Numbered from the stretch's first letter, positions 57,696-64,000 are shown. The stretch is DNA of 64,000 bases from a virus (IMGVR_UViG_3300043467_001012:1-64000), one strand, 5' to 3'. A program made the numbers and translations. Notes: generated by a model from the letters alone, not told the origin.

Positions 57696-58034
57696 ATGCT
57701 ATTGAAAGAAATGTTTAGCCCAGTTGGCGCACCTAAAGACGAGCAGCCTGACATAGATTGGATCGGCGATCTTAAATTCTATATGGACAATAACGATCAA
57801 ATGCTGAACAAGCATTTCTTCCCTGCGGTTAAACGACATAAAGAACACCGTGGCAATCCTAACGCATATAAAATTTATATTCGTACACTAGAAGGCTGCT
57901 TAGAAAGCTATTGCGAAAAGTACGAAGTTGAAGATCGTGAAGAAAAGTTCCCTAAAGAAAAACTAGAAGAGTTAGCAAAGCAAATAGCAACTCAACAAGA
58001 AAAGTTTATGGAAAAAGGCGACTACGATAAATGA
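57696..58034 (+). CDS. conserved small protein, 112 aa
   Basis: Start LLKEMFSPVG loosely resembles the MKxxEΦΦxE N-termini of the following genes. The body is charged helix (DIDWIGDLKFYMDNNDQML, ESYCEKYEVEDREEKFPKEK). ATG 57711 is an alternative start. ATGA overlap with the next gene. Function unknown. Confidence 0.6.
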   Translation: MLLKEMFSPVGAPKDEQPDIDWIGDLKFYMDNNDQMLNKHFFPAVKRHKEHRGNPNAYKIYIRTLEGCLESYCEKYEVEDREEKFPKEKLEELAKQIATQQEKFMEKGDYDK

Positions 58035-59212
58035 AACTCCTAGAACTTTTTGAACAATCAGGCAAAACTGCTGCTGTTGCATTTGGCAGGATGAACCCTC
58101 CTACAATTGGCCATCAGAAGGTGGTTGCTGCTATCTTGAAACAGAAAGCCGATGCTCATTTTCTATTTGTGTCGCAAACTCACAAACCAACTGGCAAGAA
58201 CAAAACAAGATATGAAAACCCATTGCCGTTTGATGTTAAACTGGGATTTATAGAAAAGGCATTTCCCGATATTGATATTGGTGATACTTCAGTGAGTACT
58301 GCTATCGGTCTACTGCAATTTTTAGAAAAACAGGGATTTGACAACGTTATCTTTGTAGGCGGTTCGGATCGTGTAGCTAGTTTTACTGAACTGTTTAACA
58401 ATCAAAACGGTGTTGATTACAATTTAAAATCAATTAAAGTTGTGTCTAGTGGTGCTAGAGATCCTGATGCTGAAGGTGCTGAAGGTATGAGTGCAAGCAA
58501 GATGAGAGCCGCTGCTATTGCCAATGACTTTGAATCATTTAAGACAGGATTGCCAGCAGGACTGAGTGGCGATGCTGAAGAAGTGTTTGCTGCGGTTAGA
58601 CAAGGACTCGAGCCTTGGCTAGAATATGCAGAAAGTTTAGATGAAGTTAGTTGGCAAGGAATTAAAAAAGGTGCTGCTGCTGCTGGACTTGCTGGGGCAA
58701 TGGCTTTCGGTGCTTCTGGGGCCAATGCTCGAGTTACTCCTGGCGATGATCCCAATATCAATCGATTAACAGGCAAACCAATCGCTACGCAACAGGCAAC
58801 TGATACCGCACCTGCAAAAGCAGAAGCACCAAAAGGTTTCAGTAAAGAATATCTACAGGCTGTAGTAGATGGTAAACATCCGAGACCTATGGTCAGTGTT
58901 GAAAAAGCAAAAGAATTATTAAAAAATATGACAGAAAAAGAATCTGTTGAAATTACAGAACTTGCTGATGACGATGCCTACTACAAATATATTGTAGCAA
59001 AAGTAAAAACCTCTAGACCTTTAAGTAATCGAGAAAAAGAGTTTTTAAAAACCTATACACTACTCAATAAAAAAACCGAGAGTTCAAAGATTCCCTTTGC
59101 TGGTGCCAAGGTAGGACATAAGGAAGGTCCTGCAGGTCAATGGCGTAATAAAGGCCCTAAGGCAAACAAGCCAGCAAAAGTTGGAGACCTAGTAGGCGGA
59201 TCGGCATCTTAA
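58031..59212 (+). CDS. nucleotidyltransferase with capsid-targeting-like N-terminus and long tail
   Basis: A 393-aa protein. Residues 1-8, MKLLELFE, look like the T4 capsid-targeting peptide. The enzyme core follows at ~15-205: AFGRMNPPTIGH (HxGH-type site), FVGGSDR and SASKMR (ISxTxxR-like), as in NMN/cytidylyltransferases. The C-terminal ~190 residues differ: a hydrophobic Ala/Gly run (~215-235), a Pro/Ala linker and a basic end. It may be an enzyme packed in the head or a virion-associated protein. Substrate unknown. Confidence 0.75.
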   Translation: MKLLELFEQSGKTAAVAFGRMNPPTIGHQKVVAAILKQKADAHFLFVSQTHKPTGKNKTRYENPLPFDVKLGFIEKAFPDIDIGDTSVSTAIGLLQFLEKQGFDNVIFVGGSDRVASFTELFNNQNGVDYNLKSIKVVSSGARDPDAEGAEGMSASKMRAAAIANDFESFKTGLPAGLSGDAEEVFAAVRQGLEPWLEYAESLDEVSWQGIKKGAAAAGLAGAMAFGASGANARVTPGDDPNINRLTGKPIATQQATDTAPAKAEAPKGFSKEYLQAVVDGKHPRPMVSVEKAKELLKNMTEKESVEITELADDDAYYKYIVAKVKTSRPLSNREKEFLKTYTLLNKKTESSKIPFAGAKVGHKEGPAGQWRNKGPKANKPAKVGDLVGGSAS

Positions 59213-59230
59213 GGTGTTAAGGAAAATTAA

Positions 59231-60088
59231 ATGAAAGCAAAAGAATTTATACCAGCAACTAAGCCTAGAAACTTTGTGGCAAAAAATCAAAAGACCGCAG
59301 GTGCTGGCCCACACAAAGATAAGAAACGGGCCGGGGCGCGGGGCGATATTAAACATAAGGCTAAACAGTACGAGGAAGGTGTGGCGGAAGGTGACTATCC
59401 GGATGGATCATCTGTTAAAACACCAGATTCATCTGAATGGCAACAGCAGTATCAACAAGCAGTTGACAAAGTGAATAATGCCAAGACTCAACAAGAATAC
59501 GAAGCCGCAAGTGAAAGAGCTGGCAAGATTAAAGATTTTCTAGCAAGCAAAGGAATTAAAGTAGGACCAGTATTAGGAAAAGGCATGGCGGAAGGTACGC
59601 CTGGTAATGACTTCCGTGTCGGACAACGAGTAATCTATACTACAGGCAGGGGAGAAAAGTTTCCTTCTATAGTTACTGCTGTTGATTTTGACGAAGACGC
59701 TGTTAAAATTAAAAGTGCAAACAACAAACCGTTCCCCAATAGTGGCGGCGATATTGAAATAGTAGTCGATCCAGGTTGGAAGTTTTTAACTCCGGAACCA
59801 GGTGTTGACCCTAATTCTGTTATTGCTGTGTCACCAAGTATGAGAAAAACTACAGAACGAGTGCGAGATCCAGAAGATTGGGACGAAGGCAACACCGAAC
59901 CTCCAAACAACTTCGCTGTATATATTAACGGCAAGAAATGGAAAGTATTCAAAGGTCGTGGACAGTATGCAGACGACGATCGTGAACAAGCTCACTATGA
60001 ACAGCTAAAAGGTTGGGCTCGTAAGAAATCAGAAGAGACTGGCAAGAAGTGGGAGATTTCTATTACAGGCGAAGGTCCAACTGCATAA
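59231..60088 (+). CDS. conserved protein with MKAKEFI N-terminus, 285 aa
   Basis: AAGGA precedes the ATG. MKAKEFIPATKPR is followed by a basic ~40-residue segment (GPHKDKKRAGARGDIKHKAK), a helical part with internal EGVAEGD and GMAEGT pieces, and an SH3-like beta region (~128-170, FRVGQRVIYTTGRGEKFPSIV). The C-terminal ~75 residues are charged. The N-terminal peptide matches the neighbours at 60694. Function unknown; internal head protein is one possibility. Confidence 0.65.
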   Translation: MKAKEFIPATKPRNFVAKNQKTAGAGPHKDKKRAGARGDIKHKAKQYEEGVAEGDYPDGSSVKTPDSSEWQQQYQQAVDKVNNAKTQQEYEAASERAGKIKDFLASKGIKVGPVLGKGMAEGTPGNDFRVGQRVIYTTGRGEKFPSIVTAVDFDEDAVKIKSANNKPFPNSGGDIEIVVDPGWKFLTPEPGVDPNSVIAVSPSMRKTTERVRDPEDWDEGNTEPPNNFAVYINGKKWKVFKGRGQYADDDREQAHYEQLKGWARKKSEETGKKWEISITGEGPTA

Positions 60089-60309
60089 TGGATGAACTTG
60101 CTGACATCAAACGCCTAGCAGGCATTACTGAGTTCAAAGGTTTAAAGCCTTACGGCGGTAGCAATATCAGTGTTACAGGAATGACCAATCAAGAACTTGA
60201 ACGCAAGCACGATATTAGACCAGGAACACCAGAATGGTTCCAATTATGGTTTAGTTTGCCTTACCTAACCGGCGAAAAGAAAATAGGGGATACCAAATGG
60301 TTGAGATAA
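60088..60309 (+). CDS. conserved small protein, 73 aa
   Basis: ATG 60088 overlaps the previous stop (TAATG); an upstream in-frame start at 60049 is less likely. [23 protein letters not shown] is typical of small T4-like phage head or neck-region proteins. Also overlaps the A-type carrier gene by 13 nt. Function unknown. Confidence 0.58.
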   Translation: MDELADIKRLAGITEFKGLKPYGGSNISVTGMTNQELERKHDIRPGTPEWFQLWFSLPYLTGEKKIGDTKWLR

Positions 60310-60623
60310 CAGAATCAGCAAAATCAAAGATTATGGATTTGCTGCTAGAAGAAGATAATCCAAAACTGGCATTACGTACCTTTGTACAAGGTGGCGGATG
60401 CAGTGGCTTTAGCTATGGCTTTACATTCGATGAAGAAAAGAATGAAGATGATTTTGAATTTCCTATCAACGAACAATACAATGTGCTAGTGGATGCAATG
60501 AGCATGCAATATCTACAAGGTGCTGTTATTGATTACAAAGAAGAAGTTATGGGTAGTCAATTTGTTATTACTAATCCCAATGCACAATCAACTTGTGGTT
60601 GTGGATCAAGTTTTTCAGTATGA
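60297..60623 (+). CDS. A-type Fe-S carrier, ErpA-like (HesB family)
   Basis: A 108-aa protein with conserved Cys at C35 ([11 protein letters not shown]), C100 and C102 (CGCGSSF). The [12 protein letters not shown] form and [20 protein letters not shown] resemble ErpA rather than the IscA at 27152, so the phage has two different A-type carriers. It delivers Fe-S clusters to target proteins. Placed oddly within the late small-protein block; the start overlaps the previous gene and the end overlaps a 25-codon frame. Confidence 0.9.
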   Translation: MVEITESAKSKIMDLLLEEDNPKLALRTFVQGGGCSGFSYGFTFDEEKNEDDFEFPINEQYNVLVDAMSMQYLQGAVIDYKEEVMGSQFVITNPNAQSTCGCGSSFSV

Positions 60624-60697
60624 ACCCAGATCAATATCCAGTGTATCCAGAAGATGACGGCCACGATAGATTTCGTAATCCCTATTCACCAGTATGA
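60620..60697 (+). CDS. 25-codon micro-ORF
   Basis: ATGA overlaps link it to the Fe-S carrier before (60620-60623) and to the next gene after (60694-60697). It encodes 25 residues rich in Pro, Asp and Tyr ([18 protein letters not shown]...). It fills exactly the gap between its neighbours, so it is probably translated, at least for coupling. Confidence 0.45.
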   Translation: MNPDQYPVYPEDDGHDRFRNPYSPV

Positions 60698-61032
60698 AAG
60701 CCAAAGAATTTATCATTGAAAGAAAAAAATCTAAACGTAGATCAAGAAGTGCTGCTTGGGGTCCTGATCCCTACGGTGGCTATGGTTATTATGCAGGATA
60801 TAGCGGAGATTCAAGCGGTGAAGGTGGTGGTGAAGGTGGTGGTGAAAGCGTAGAACACGAAAACTTTGCTGACGGAAAGCGTCCACAGGACAAAGGCGAT
60901 AGCAAGCGCCATGGGATAAATACCAAAGCATCAGTAAGTTCGCTTCGTAAAACTGCTAAACAGGGCGGTCGCAAAGGACAACTTGCACATTGGTTAGCTA
61001 ATATGAAAGCTGGTAGGGCTAAGAAAAAATGA
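60694..61032 (+). CDS. basic Gly/Tyr-rich protein with capsid-targeting-like N-terminus, 112 aa
   Basis: MKAKEFIIE matches the T4 capsid-targeting pattern with a possible IIE cleavage site. A strongly basic KKSKRRSRSAAWG follows, then Gly/Tyr- and Gly/Glu-rich low complexity (~23-52, tandem GGGE units), and a conserved C-terminal basic part (SVSSLRKTAKQGGRKGQLAHWL). The charge suits binding of packaged DNA. Coupled by ATGA on both sides. Confidence 0.65.
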   Translation: MKAKEFIIERKKSKRRSRSAAWGPDPYGGYGYYAGYSGDSSGEGGGEGGGESVEHENFADGKRPQDKGDSKRHGINTKASVSSLRKTAKQGGRKGQLAHWLANMKAGRAKKK

Positions 61033-61586
61033 AATTATACGAAATTTTAACAGAAGGTGTGGCAGGACCAAAAAACTGCTGGCCAGGCCATCGTAAAGTT
61101 GGTACACAGCCCGGTACTGGTAAGAACAAAGGCAAACGTGTCAACGACTGCGAAGAGATTAAAAAAGAAGATGTCGAAGAAGAATTTGACACTATTGAAG
61201 AAACAATCAATTACATAGCAGAAGCAAATGGCGTTGATCCTGAAGTTGTTTGGGAAGACTTAGAAACACTCACAGATGACGAGCTGTATGTATTTGCGTT
61301 CACACATGAGCCTGTTAACGAAGATTGGCAAAAGGCCAACAAGCGAGACAAGACTGATGGTATGAGCAAGAAGGCTGTTAATGCCTATCGTCGCGAGAAT
61401 CCAGGTAGCAAACTAAAGACTGCTGTGACTACCAAGCCAAGTAAGTTAAAGAAAGGTTCTAAAGCCAGTAAACGCAGATCAAGCTATTGCTCACGCAGCC
61501 GTGGACAAATGAAAATGCATAGCATTAGCTGTGCTAAAACTCCCGATAAAGCAATTTGTAAAGCCCGTAGACGCTGGAACTGCTAA
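61029..61586 (+). CDS. DUF6321-like basic protein with capsid-targeting-like N-terminus, 185 aa
   Basis: MKLYEILTEG carries an LTE-G site identical in form to the T4 prohead protease cleavage consensus. The middle (~45-100) is an acidic helical domain. The C-terminal ~85 residues (DKTDGMSKKAVNAYRRENPGS..., SKASKRRSSYCSRSRGQ) are very basic and match DUF6321 of phages. A protein packed in the head with DNA is inferred. Ends 10 nt before the next ATG. Confidence 0.68.
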   Translation: MKLYEILTEGVAGPKNCWPGHRKVGTQPGTGKNKGKRVNDCEEIKKEDVEEEFDTIEETINYIAEANGVDPEVVWEDLETLTDDELYVFAFTHEPVNEDWQKANKRDKTDGMSKKAVNAYRRENPGSKLKTAVTTKPSKLKKGSKASKRRSSYCSRSRGQMKMHSISCAKTPDKAICKARRRWNC

Positions 61587-61592
61587 TAAATA
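61585..61592 (+). promoter_or_regulatory. late-type promoter box AATAAATA
   Basis: Overlaps the preceding stop and ends 4 nt before ATG 61597; supports this short start. Confidence 0.5.
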
Positions 61593-61596
61593 CATT

Positions 61597-61773
61597 ATGA
61601 AAATTAAAGAGTTGTTTGAAACAGCATCTAGCATGGGTGCTGGCGATGTTGCTACATTTATCAAGGGTGGTTCTGGAACAGATGTAGGCACACTCTTTGG
61701 GGGTAGTTATCAGCAAAAAACTGTTAAAAAACCCAAGTCTAAGAAGCCTCGCGAAAGTATATTAAGAAGATAA
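61597..61773 (+). CDS. 58-aa protein with capsid-targeting-like N-terminus
   Basis: MKIKELFET has the MKxxELFE pattern. The rest is Gly/Ser-rich (FIKGGSGTDVGTLFGG) and then basic (KKPKSKKPRESILRR). A longer frame from 61531 exists, but it would overlap the previous gene by 56 nt, and the late-type box is placed for 61597. Function unknown; a small internal head protein is plausible. Confidence 0.6.
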   Translation: MKIKELFETASSMGAGDVATFIKGGSGTDVGTLFGGSYQQKTVKKPKSKKPRESILRR

Positions 61774-61776
61774 ATA
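61769..61776 (+). promoter_or_regulatory. late-type promoter box GATAAATA
   Basis: Overlaps the preceding stop and ends 4 nt before ATG 61781. No Shine-Dalgarno. Confidence 0.5.
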
Positions 61777-61780
61777 TAGT

Positions 61781-62083
61781 ATGGACTTTAAAAAACACGA
61801 TCACGAAGCAAGTATGGCAAAAGCAGAGCTAGCTCAAATAGCTAAAAATGCCATGGCTGTTTATCGTATGATCAAAGAAGGCGACAATTTAGATGGTTGG
61901 ATCAGCAGTTATATCTCTGTGGCCAATGATCATTTGAATTCTGTTCATGAAAAGATGGATTACGAATCTCAAGCACAAGGAGCCGTTAATCAGGGTCCTC
62001 GAGAATTTGAAGAAACAGTGCAGTACGAAATTAAAAGCAATCTGTGCGAGCAGTGGCTAGCGAAAAAATATCAAGGAAGATAA
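61781..62083 (+). CDS. conserved helical protein, 100 aa
   Basis: All-helical and charged (MAKAELAQIAKNAMAVYRMIKEGDNLDGWISSYISVANDHLNSVHE). The same type is frequent near head genes of T4-like aquatic phages. No catalytic motif. Followed after 3 nt by the large charged gene. Function unknown. Confidence 0.62.
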   Translation: MDFKKHDHEASMAKAELAQIAKNAMAVYRMIKEGDNLDGWISSYISVANDHLNSVHEKMDYESQAQGAVNQGPREFEETVQYEIKSNLCEQWLAKKYQGR

Positions 62084-62086
62084 AAA

Positions 62087-63073
62087 ATGGATTTCAAATC
62101 ATTACTTAACAAATTAGACAGCATGGAAGCTCCTCCACAGACACCGGCTGCACCAGTTTTAGAAAAAGCTGTTCAACTAAACGAAGATGCACAATTACGT
62201 GTTCTAAGTGGACGTTCTACATATGTTGCTGAAGCTAAGAAAAAAGCCGAAGAAGATGTTAAAGAAGAAAAATCTTCAACTGGTGGCACTATTGATCGTT
62301 CTACAAAAGGTGTTACCAAACACAAAGAAAATCCCAATCGTTTCAGTGATGAGCCACACACTGAACCAAAGTCAGGGGCCAAATCACAAAGTGCAGCAGA
62401 CAAAGCAGATGACAAAGCTGCTGACAAAGCTGCCGCTAAAGATTCTAAAGATTACGAAAAGAAAAATCCAGGCACAGTAACTCGTGTTAAAGATGGCAAG
62501 AAAGTAGAAAGCATCGAACCACAATTCAAAAGCAAATTCATGAAGATGGTGGAAGCAGCTAAAGAACAAAGCGAAGCTGAAAAAGCAGAGGCCAAGAGAA
62601 AGAAAGAGCAAGAGAAAGAAGATAAGAAAAAGAAAATAGCCAAGATCATGGACGAAGCAATGGATCCGGTTGGCAAGGAAGATGACGACGTCAACAACGA
62701 TGGTGAGAAAAATAAGACCGATGACTATTTAAAGAATCGTCGTGCCGCAGTCAGCAAGGCTATTGGCGGCAAGAAAGAAGGCGGCAAGACAGGAATGAGT
62801 GCAAAGCAAGAAAAATTCTTTGGAAAAAAGAAGACTGTTAAAGAGTCAATTGAAAATATCCTATCATTCAAAGACATGATCAAACTTGTGCAAGAGAGTG
62901 GCGGTCAACAACAAATTGATGCAGTTGATCAAGAACTGTTTGCATGGGCTCAACGTGTTGCAAAACAAAAAATTGGTGAAGGCCTAAAAGCTGATGTGTA
63001 TGCAGGTATGGTATACGAGCGCATGGGTGGTGTATTTGAAATGTACGATGTACTAAGCGAAGACCAAAAGTAA
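62087..63073 (+). CDS. highly charged coiled-coil protein, 328 aa
   Basis: AAGGAA precedes the start. Residues ~70-250 are almost wholly Lys/Glu/Asp/Ala (KADDKAADKAAAKDSKDYEK, AKRKKEQEKEDKKKKI), predicted helix or disorder. MDPVGKEDDDVNNDGEKNKTDDYLKNRR is a conserved acidic-to-basic hinge. The C-terminal ~70 residues form a compact helical domain. It could be a scaffold or internal head protein. It ends just before an intrinsic terminator, so it is the last gene of the late block. Confidence 0.65.
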   Translation: MDFKSLLNKLDSMEAPPQTPAAPVLEKAVQLNEDAQLRVLSGRSTYVAEAKKKAEEDVKEEKSSTGGTIDRSTKGVTKHKENPNRFSDEPHTEPKSGAKSQSAADKADDKAADKAAAKDSKDYEKKNPGTVTRVKDGKKVESIEPQFKSKFMKMVEAAKEQSEAEKAEAKRKKEQEKEDKKKKIAKIMDEAMDPVGKEDDDVNNDGEKNKTDDYLKNRRAAVSKAIGGKKEGGKTGMSAKQEKFFGKKKTVKESIENILSFKDMIKLVQESGGQQQIDAVDQELFAWAQRVAKQKIGEGLKADVYAGMVYERMGGVFEMYDVLSEDQK

Positions 63074-63090
63074 TTTAACCAATCGCACTC

Positions 63091-63122
63091 AAAAGCCGGC
63101 AATTTAGTTGACCGGCTTTTTT
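63091..63122 (+). terminator. intrinsic terminator
   Basis: AAAAGCCGG (63091-63099), 12-nt loop, CCGGCTTTT (63112-63120) and more T: a nine-pair stem with a T-tract. It ends the late block that stops at 63073. Confidence 0.85.
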
Positions 63123-63136
63123 GTTGACTATATAAT
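63108..63136 (+). promoter_or_regulatory. sigma70 promoter overlapping the terminator
   Basis: TTGACC (63108-63113, in the loop and 3' arm of the terminator), 17-nt spacer, TATAAT (63131-63136). AGGAG before ATG 63156 follows. Confidence 0.75.
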
Positions 63137-63155
63137 AGCTATATAGGAGAAAATT

Positions 63156-63419
63156 ATGTCAACTAGAATGTACGGTCCCGAAGAAAAAGCAAAACTAGAA
63201 CGTCTTATTAACGAAGGCGGAAATGTACTACGTGAAGTAGAAGATCTTAAAGAGGGACTTAAAGAAACTGTTAAAGCTGTTGCAGAAGAACTACAGATCA
63301 AGCCATCAGTTATTAACAAAGCAATTTCTATTGCACATAAAGACAACTGGAAAGATCACGAACAAGAATGGAATGACATTGAAATGATTCTTGGTGTCAC
63401 TAAACGTCTACCAGAATGA
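63156..63419 (+). CDS. conserved small protein, DsbA-like dsDNA-binding candidate, 87 aa
   Basis: A charged helical protein (GPEEKAKLERLINEGGNVLREVEDLKEGLKETVKAVAEELQIKPSVINKAISIAHKDNW). The size and C-terminal half recall T4 DsbA, a dsDNA-binding protein that acts at late promoters, and similar proteins in cyanophages. Similarity to T4 itself is weak. It has its own sigma70 promoter and Shine-Dalgarno. Confidence 0.6.
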   Translation: MSTRMYGPEEKAKLERLINEGGNVLREVEDLKEGLKETVKAVAEELQIKPSVINKAISIAHKDNWKDHEQEWNDIEMILGVTKRLPE

Positions 63420-63709
63420 TTGACAAAATCTTTGCGCCAACTCTACAATGGATAAAAGATGACTTTAAATCCCATCGAGTTCGCTTTGTTGTTGAGTTGC
63501 TTGCTTGGGCTATCAGTATTGGCTGTTCAATTACTATGGCACTTACCGTACCCACACCTCCGTTACTTACTCTTTACCCTGTGTGGATCCTTGGTTGTGC
63601 TATGTATGCTTGGGCTAGTTGGACTAGGAAATCTTTTGGCATGCTGGCTAACTATATACTGTTGACCACAATTGATAGTGTTGGACTAGCAAGAATGCTA
63701 ATTAATTAA
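63416..63709 (+). CDS. small membrane protein, 97 aa
   Basis: ATGA overlap with the preceding gene. After a charged ~20 residues, three hydrophobic segments are seen (~25-43, ~48-66 and ~75-95), suggesting an inner-membrane protein. Similar genes are found upstream of gp43 in T4-like aquatic phages. Function unknown. Confidence 0.65.
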   Translation: MIDKIFAPTLQWIKDDFKSHRVRFVVELLAWAISIGCSITMALTVPTPPLLTLYPVWILGCAMYAWASWTRKSFGMLANYILLTTIDSVGLARMLIN

Positions 63710-63754
63710 ATAAAGTAAGAAGGTAGGCGTGGCCATAAACCGCACATTGGTATT

Positions 63755-63778
63755 TGCAAGCCCTAAATTGCATAGGAG
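63755..63778 (+). promoter_or_regulatory. candidate gp43 translational operator: 5-bp hairpin with 8-nt loop next to AGGAG
   Basis: TGCAA (63755-63759), loop GCCCTAAA (8 nt), TTGCA (63768-63772), then one base and AGGAG (63774-63778). In T4, gp43 represses its own translation by binding a hairpin with an 8-nt loop just upstream of its ribosome binding site. The loop sequence here differs from T4. Confidence 0.5.
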
Positions 63779-63784
63779 AAAAAT

Positions 63785-64000
63785 TTGAGTTACGTAGACG
63801 CTTTCTATAATAGAGAGCAGGATATCATCAATGTTGTTGAACGCAATGATAAAGGCGAACGACATTACAAAGAATATCCTGCACGACATGTTTTTTATTA
63901 CCCGGATGCCAAGGGTAAATTTACAAGTATTTTTGGACAGTCATTGTCCAGAGTAAGTTCCAAAAATGTCAAAGAACATCGCAAAGAACTTGCAATTCAT
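63785..64000 (+). CDS. 43: DNA polymerase gp43, N-terminal part (cut by window)
   Basis: The frame opens with TTG at 63785, 6 nt after AGGAG, and stays open to the right edge (72 codons). The start SYVDAFYNREQDIINVVERN and YPARHVFYYPDAKGKFTSIFG match the N-terminal domain of T4-type family B polymerases from cyanophages. This is the replicative polymerase with 3'-5' exonuclease. The unusual TTG start and an upstream hairpin point to tight translational control. Confidence 0.85.
   Translation, partial: MSYVDAFYNREQDIINVVERNDKGERHYKEYPARHVFYYPDAKGKFTSIFGQSLSRVSSKNVKEHRKELAIH

Noticed and set aside
57673-57705. Ten-codon frame right after the late-type box at 57661
   Set aside because: It is too short to support as a gene; it may be only a leader frame before ATG 57696.
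60820-60855. Tandem GGTGAAGGTGGT-like repeats as a CRISPR or regulatory array
   Set aside because: They code for the Gly/Glu low-complexity part of the protein at 60694; there are no spacers.

Overview
This window looks like part of a large T4-related myovirus genome, most similar in gene content to the T4-like phages of aquatic bacteria. The evidence is the start of a gp43-type DNA polymerase at the right edge, a gp44-type clamp loader ATPase, PhoH, ThyX, MazG-like and UvsE enzymes, a GroES-like chaperonin, huge tail-fibre genes, a full Gram-negative lysis cassette (GH19 endolysin, i-spanin, lipoprotein o-spanin, holin) and repeated copies of a T4 late-promoter-like TAAATA element. The host is probably a Gram-negative proteobacterium: the phage carries an IscU very close to the gamma/beta-proteobacterial form, a Kdo-8-phosphate synthase, spanins and a Bug/TctC-type periplasmic binding protein, a family most expanded in beta-proteobacteria. 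The host assignment is inference.

Layout. 1-14.4 kb: an AT-rich accessory block with genes on both strands. It holds a PP-loop ATPase, five small HxD...H iron/2-oxoglutarate oxygenase-like proteins plus one TauD-type enzyme, two radical SAM enzymes, two membrane fatty-acyl desaturases, a fatty-acid-hydroxylase-type membrane protein, a PLP-fold aminotransferase-like protein, a GNAT-like protein, a sulfotransferase, an APS-kinase/nucleotidyltransferase fusion and a secreted solute-binding protein. 14.4-27.8 kb: an unusual tRNA gene on a strong sigma70 promoter, an H1-like protein, ThyX, many small conserved phage proteins, a PTPS/QueD-like protein, KdsA, glycosyltransferase, UvsE, SOD-like protein, IscU and IscA. 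27.8-44.0 kb: tail-fibre/adhesin genes, four of which share an N-terminal motif, and one subtilisin-like protease. 44.0-48.5 kb: replication and nucleotide genes (DnaE-like fragment, GroES-like, MazG-like, gp44, PhoH). 48.6-52.9 kb: two conserved phage proteins and the lysis cassette. 52.9-57.3 kb: J-protein, peptide deformylase, ClpA. 57.3-63.1 kb: a run of small charged proteins, several with N-termini like the T4 capsid-targeting sequence. 63.1-64.0 kb: small regulator-like and membrane genes, then gp43.

Regulation. Two promoter classes are visible. One is host sigma70-like, TTGACA-N17-TATAAT, at seven or eight sites with the same 17-nt spacing. The other is a T4-late-like NNTAAATA box. 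In twelve genes this box lies only 3-7 nt before the ATG and no Shine-Dalgarno is visible, which suggests leaderless late mRNAs; other late boxes are followed by a normal leader with AGGAG. Genes are tightly packed with many ATGA/TAATG overlaps. No gene-free stretch exceeds about 300 bases: the longest, 14366-14655, holds the tRNA, its promoter and a hairpin.

Possible cooperation, as inference. The Fe-S assembly genes could serve the radical SAM enzymes. APS kinase could supply PAPS to the sulfotransferase. The desaturases, hydroxylase, KdsA and glycosyltransferase could remodel host lipids or surface. The Bug-type protein could raise carboxylate uptake during infection.
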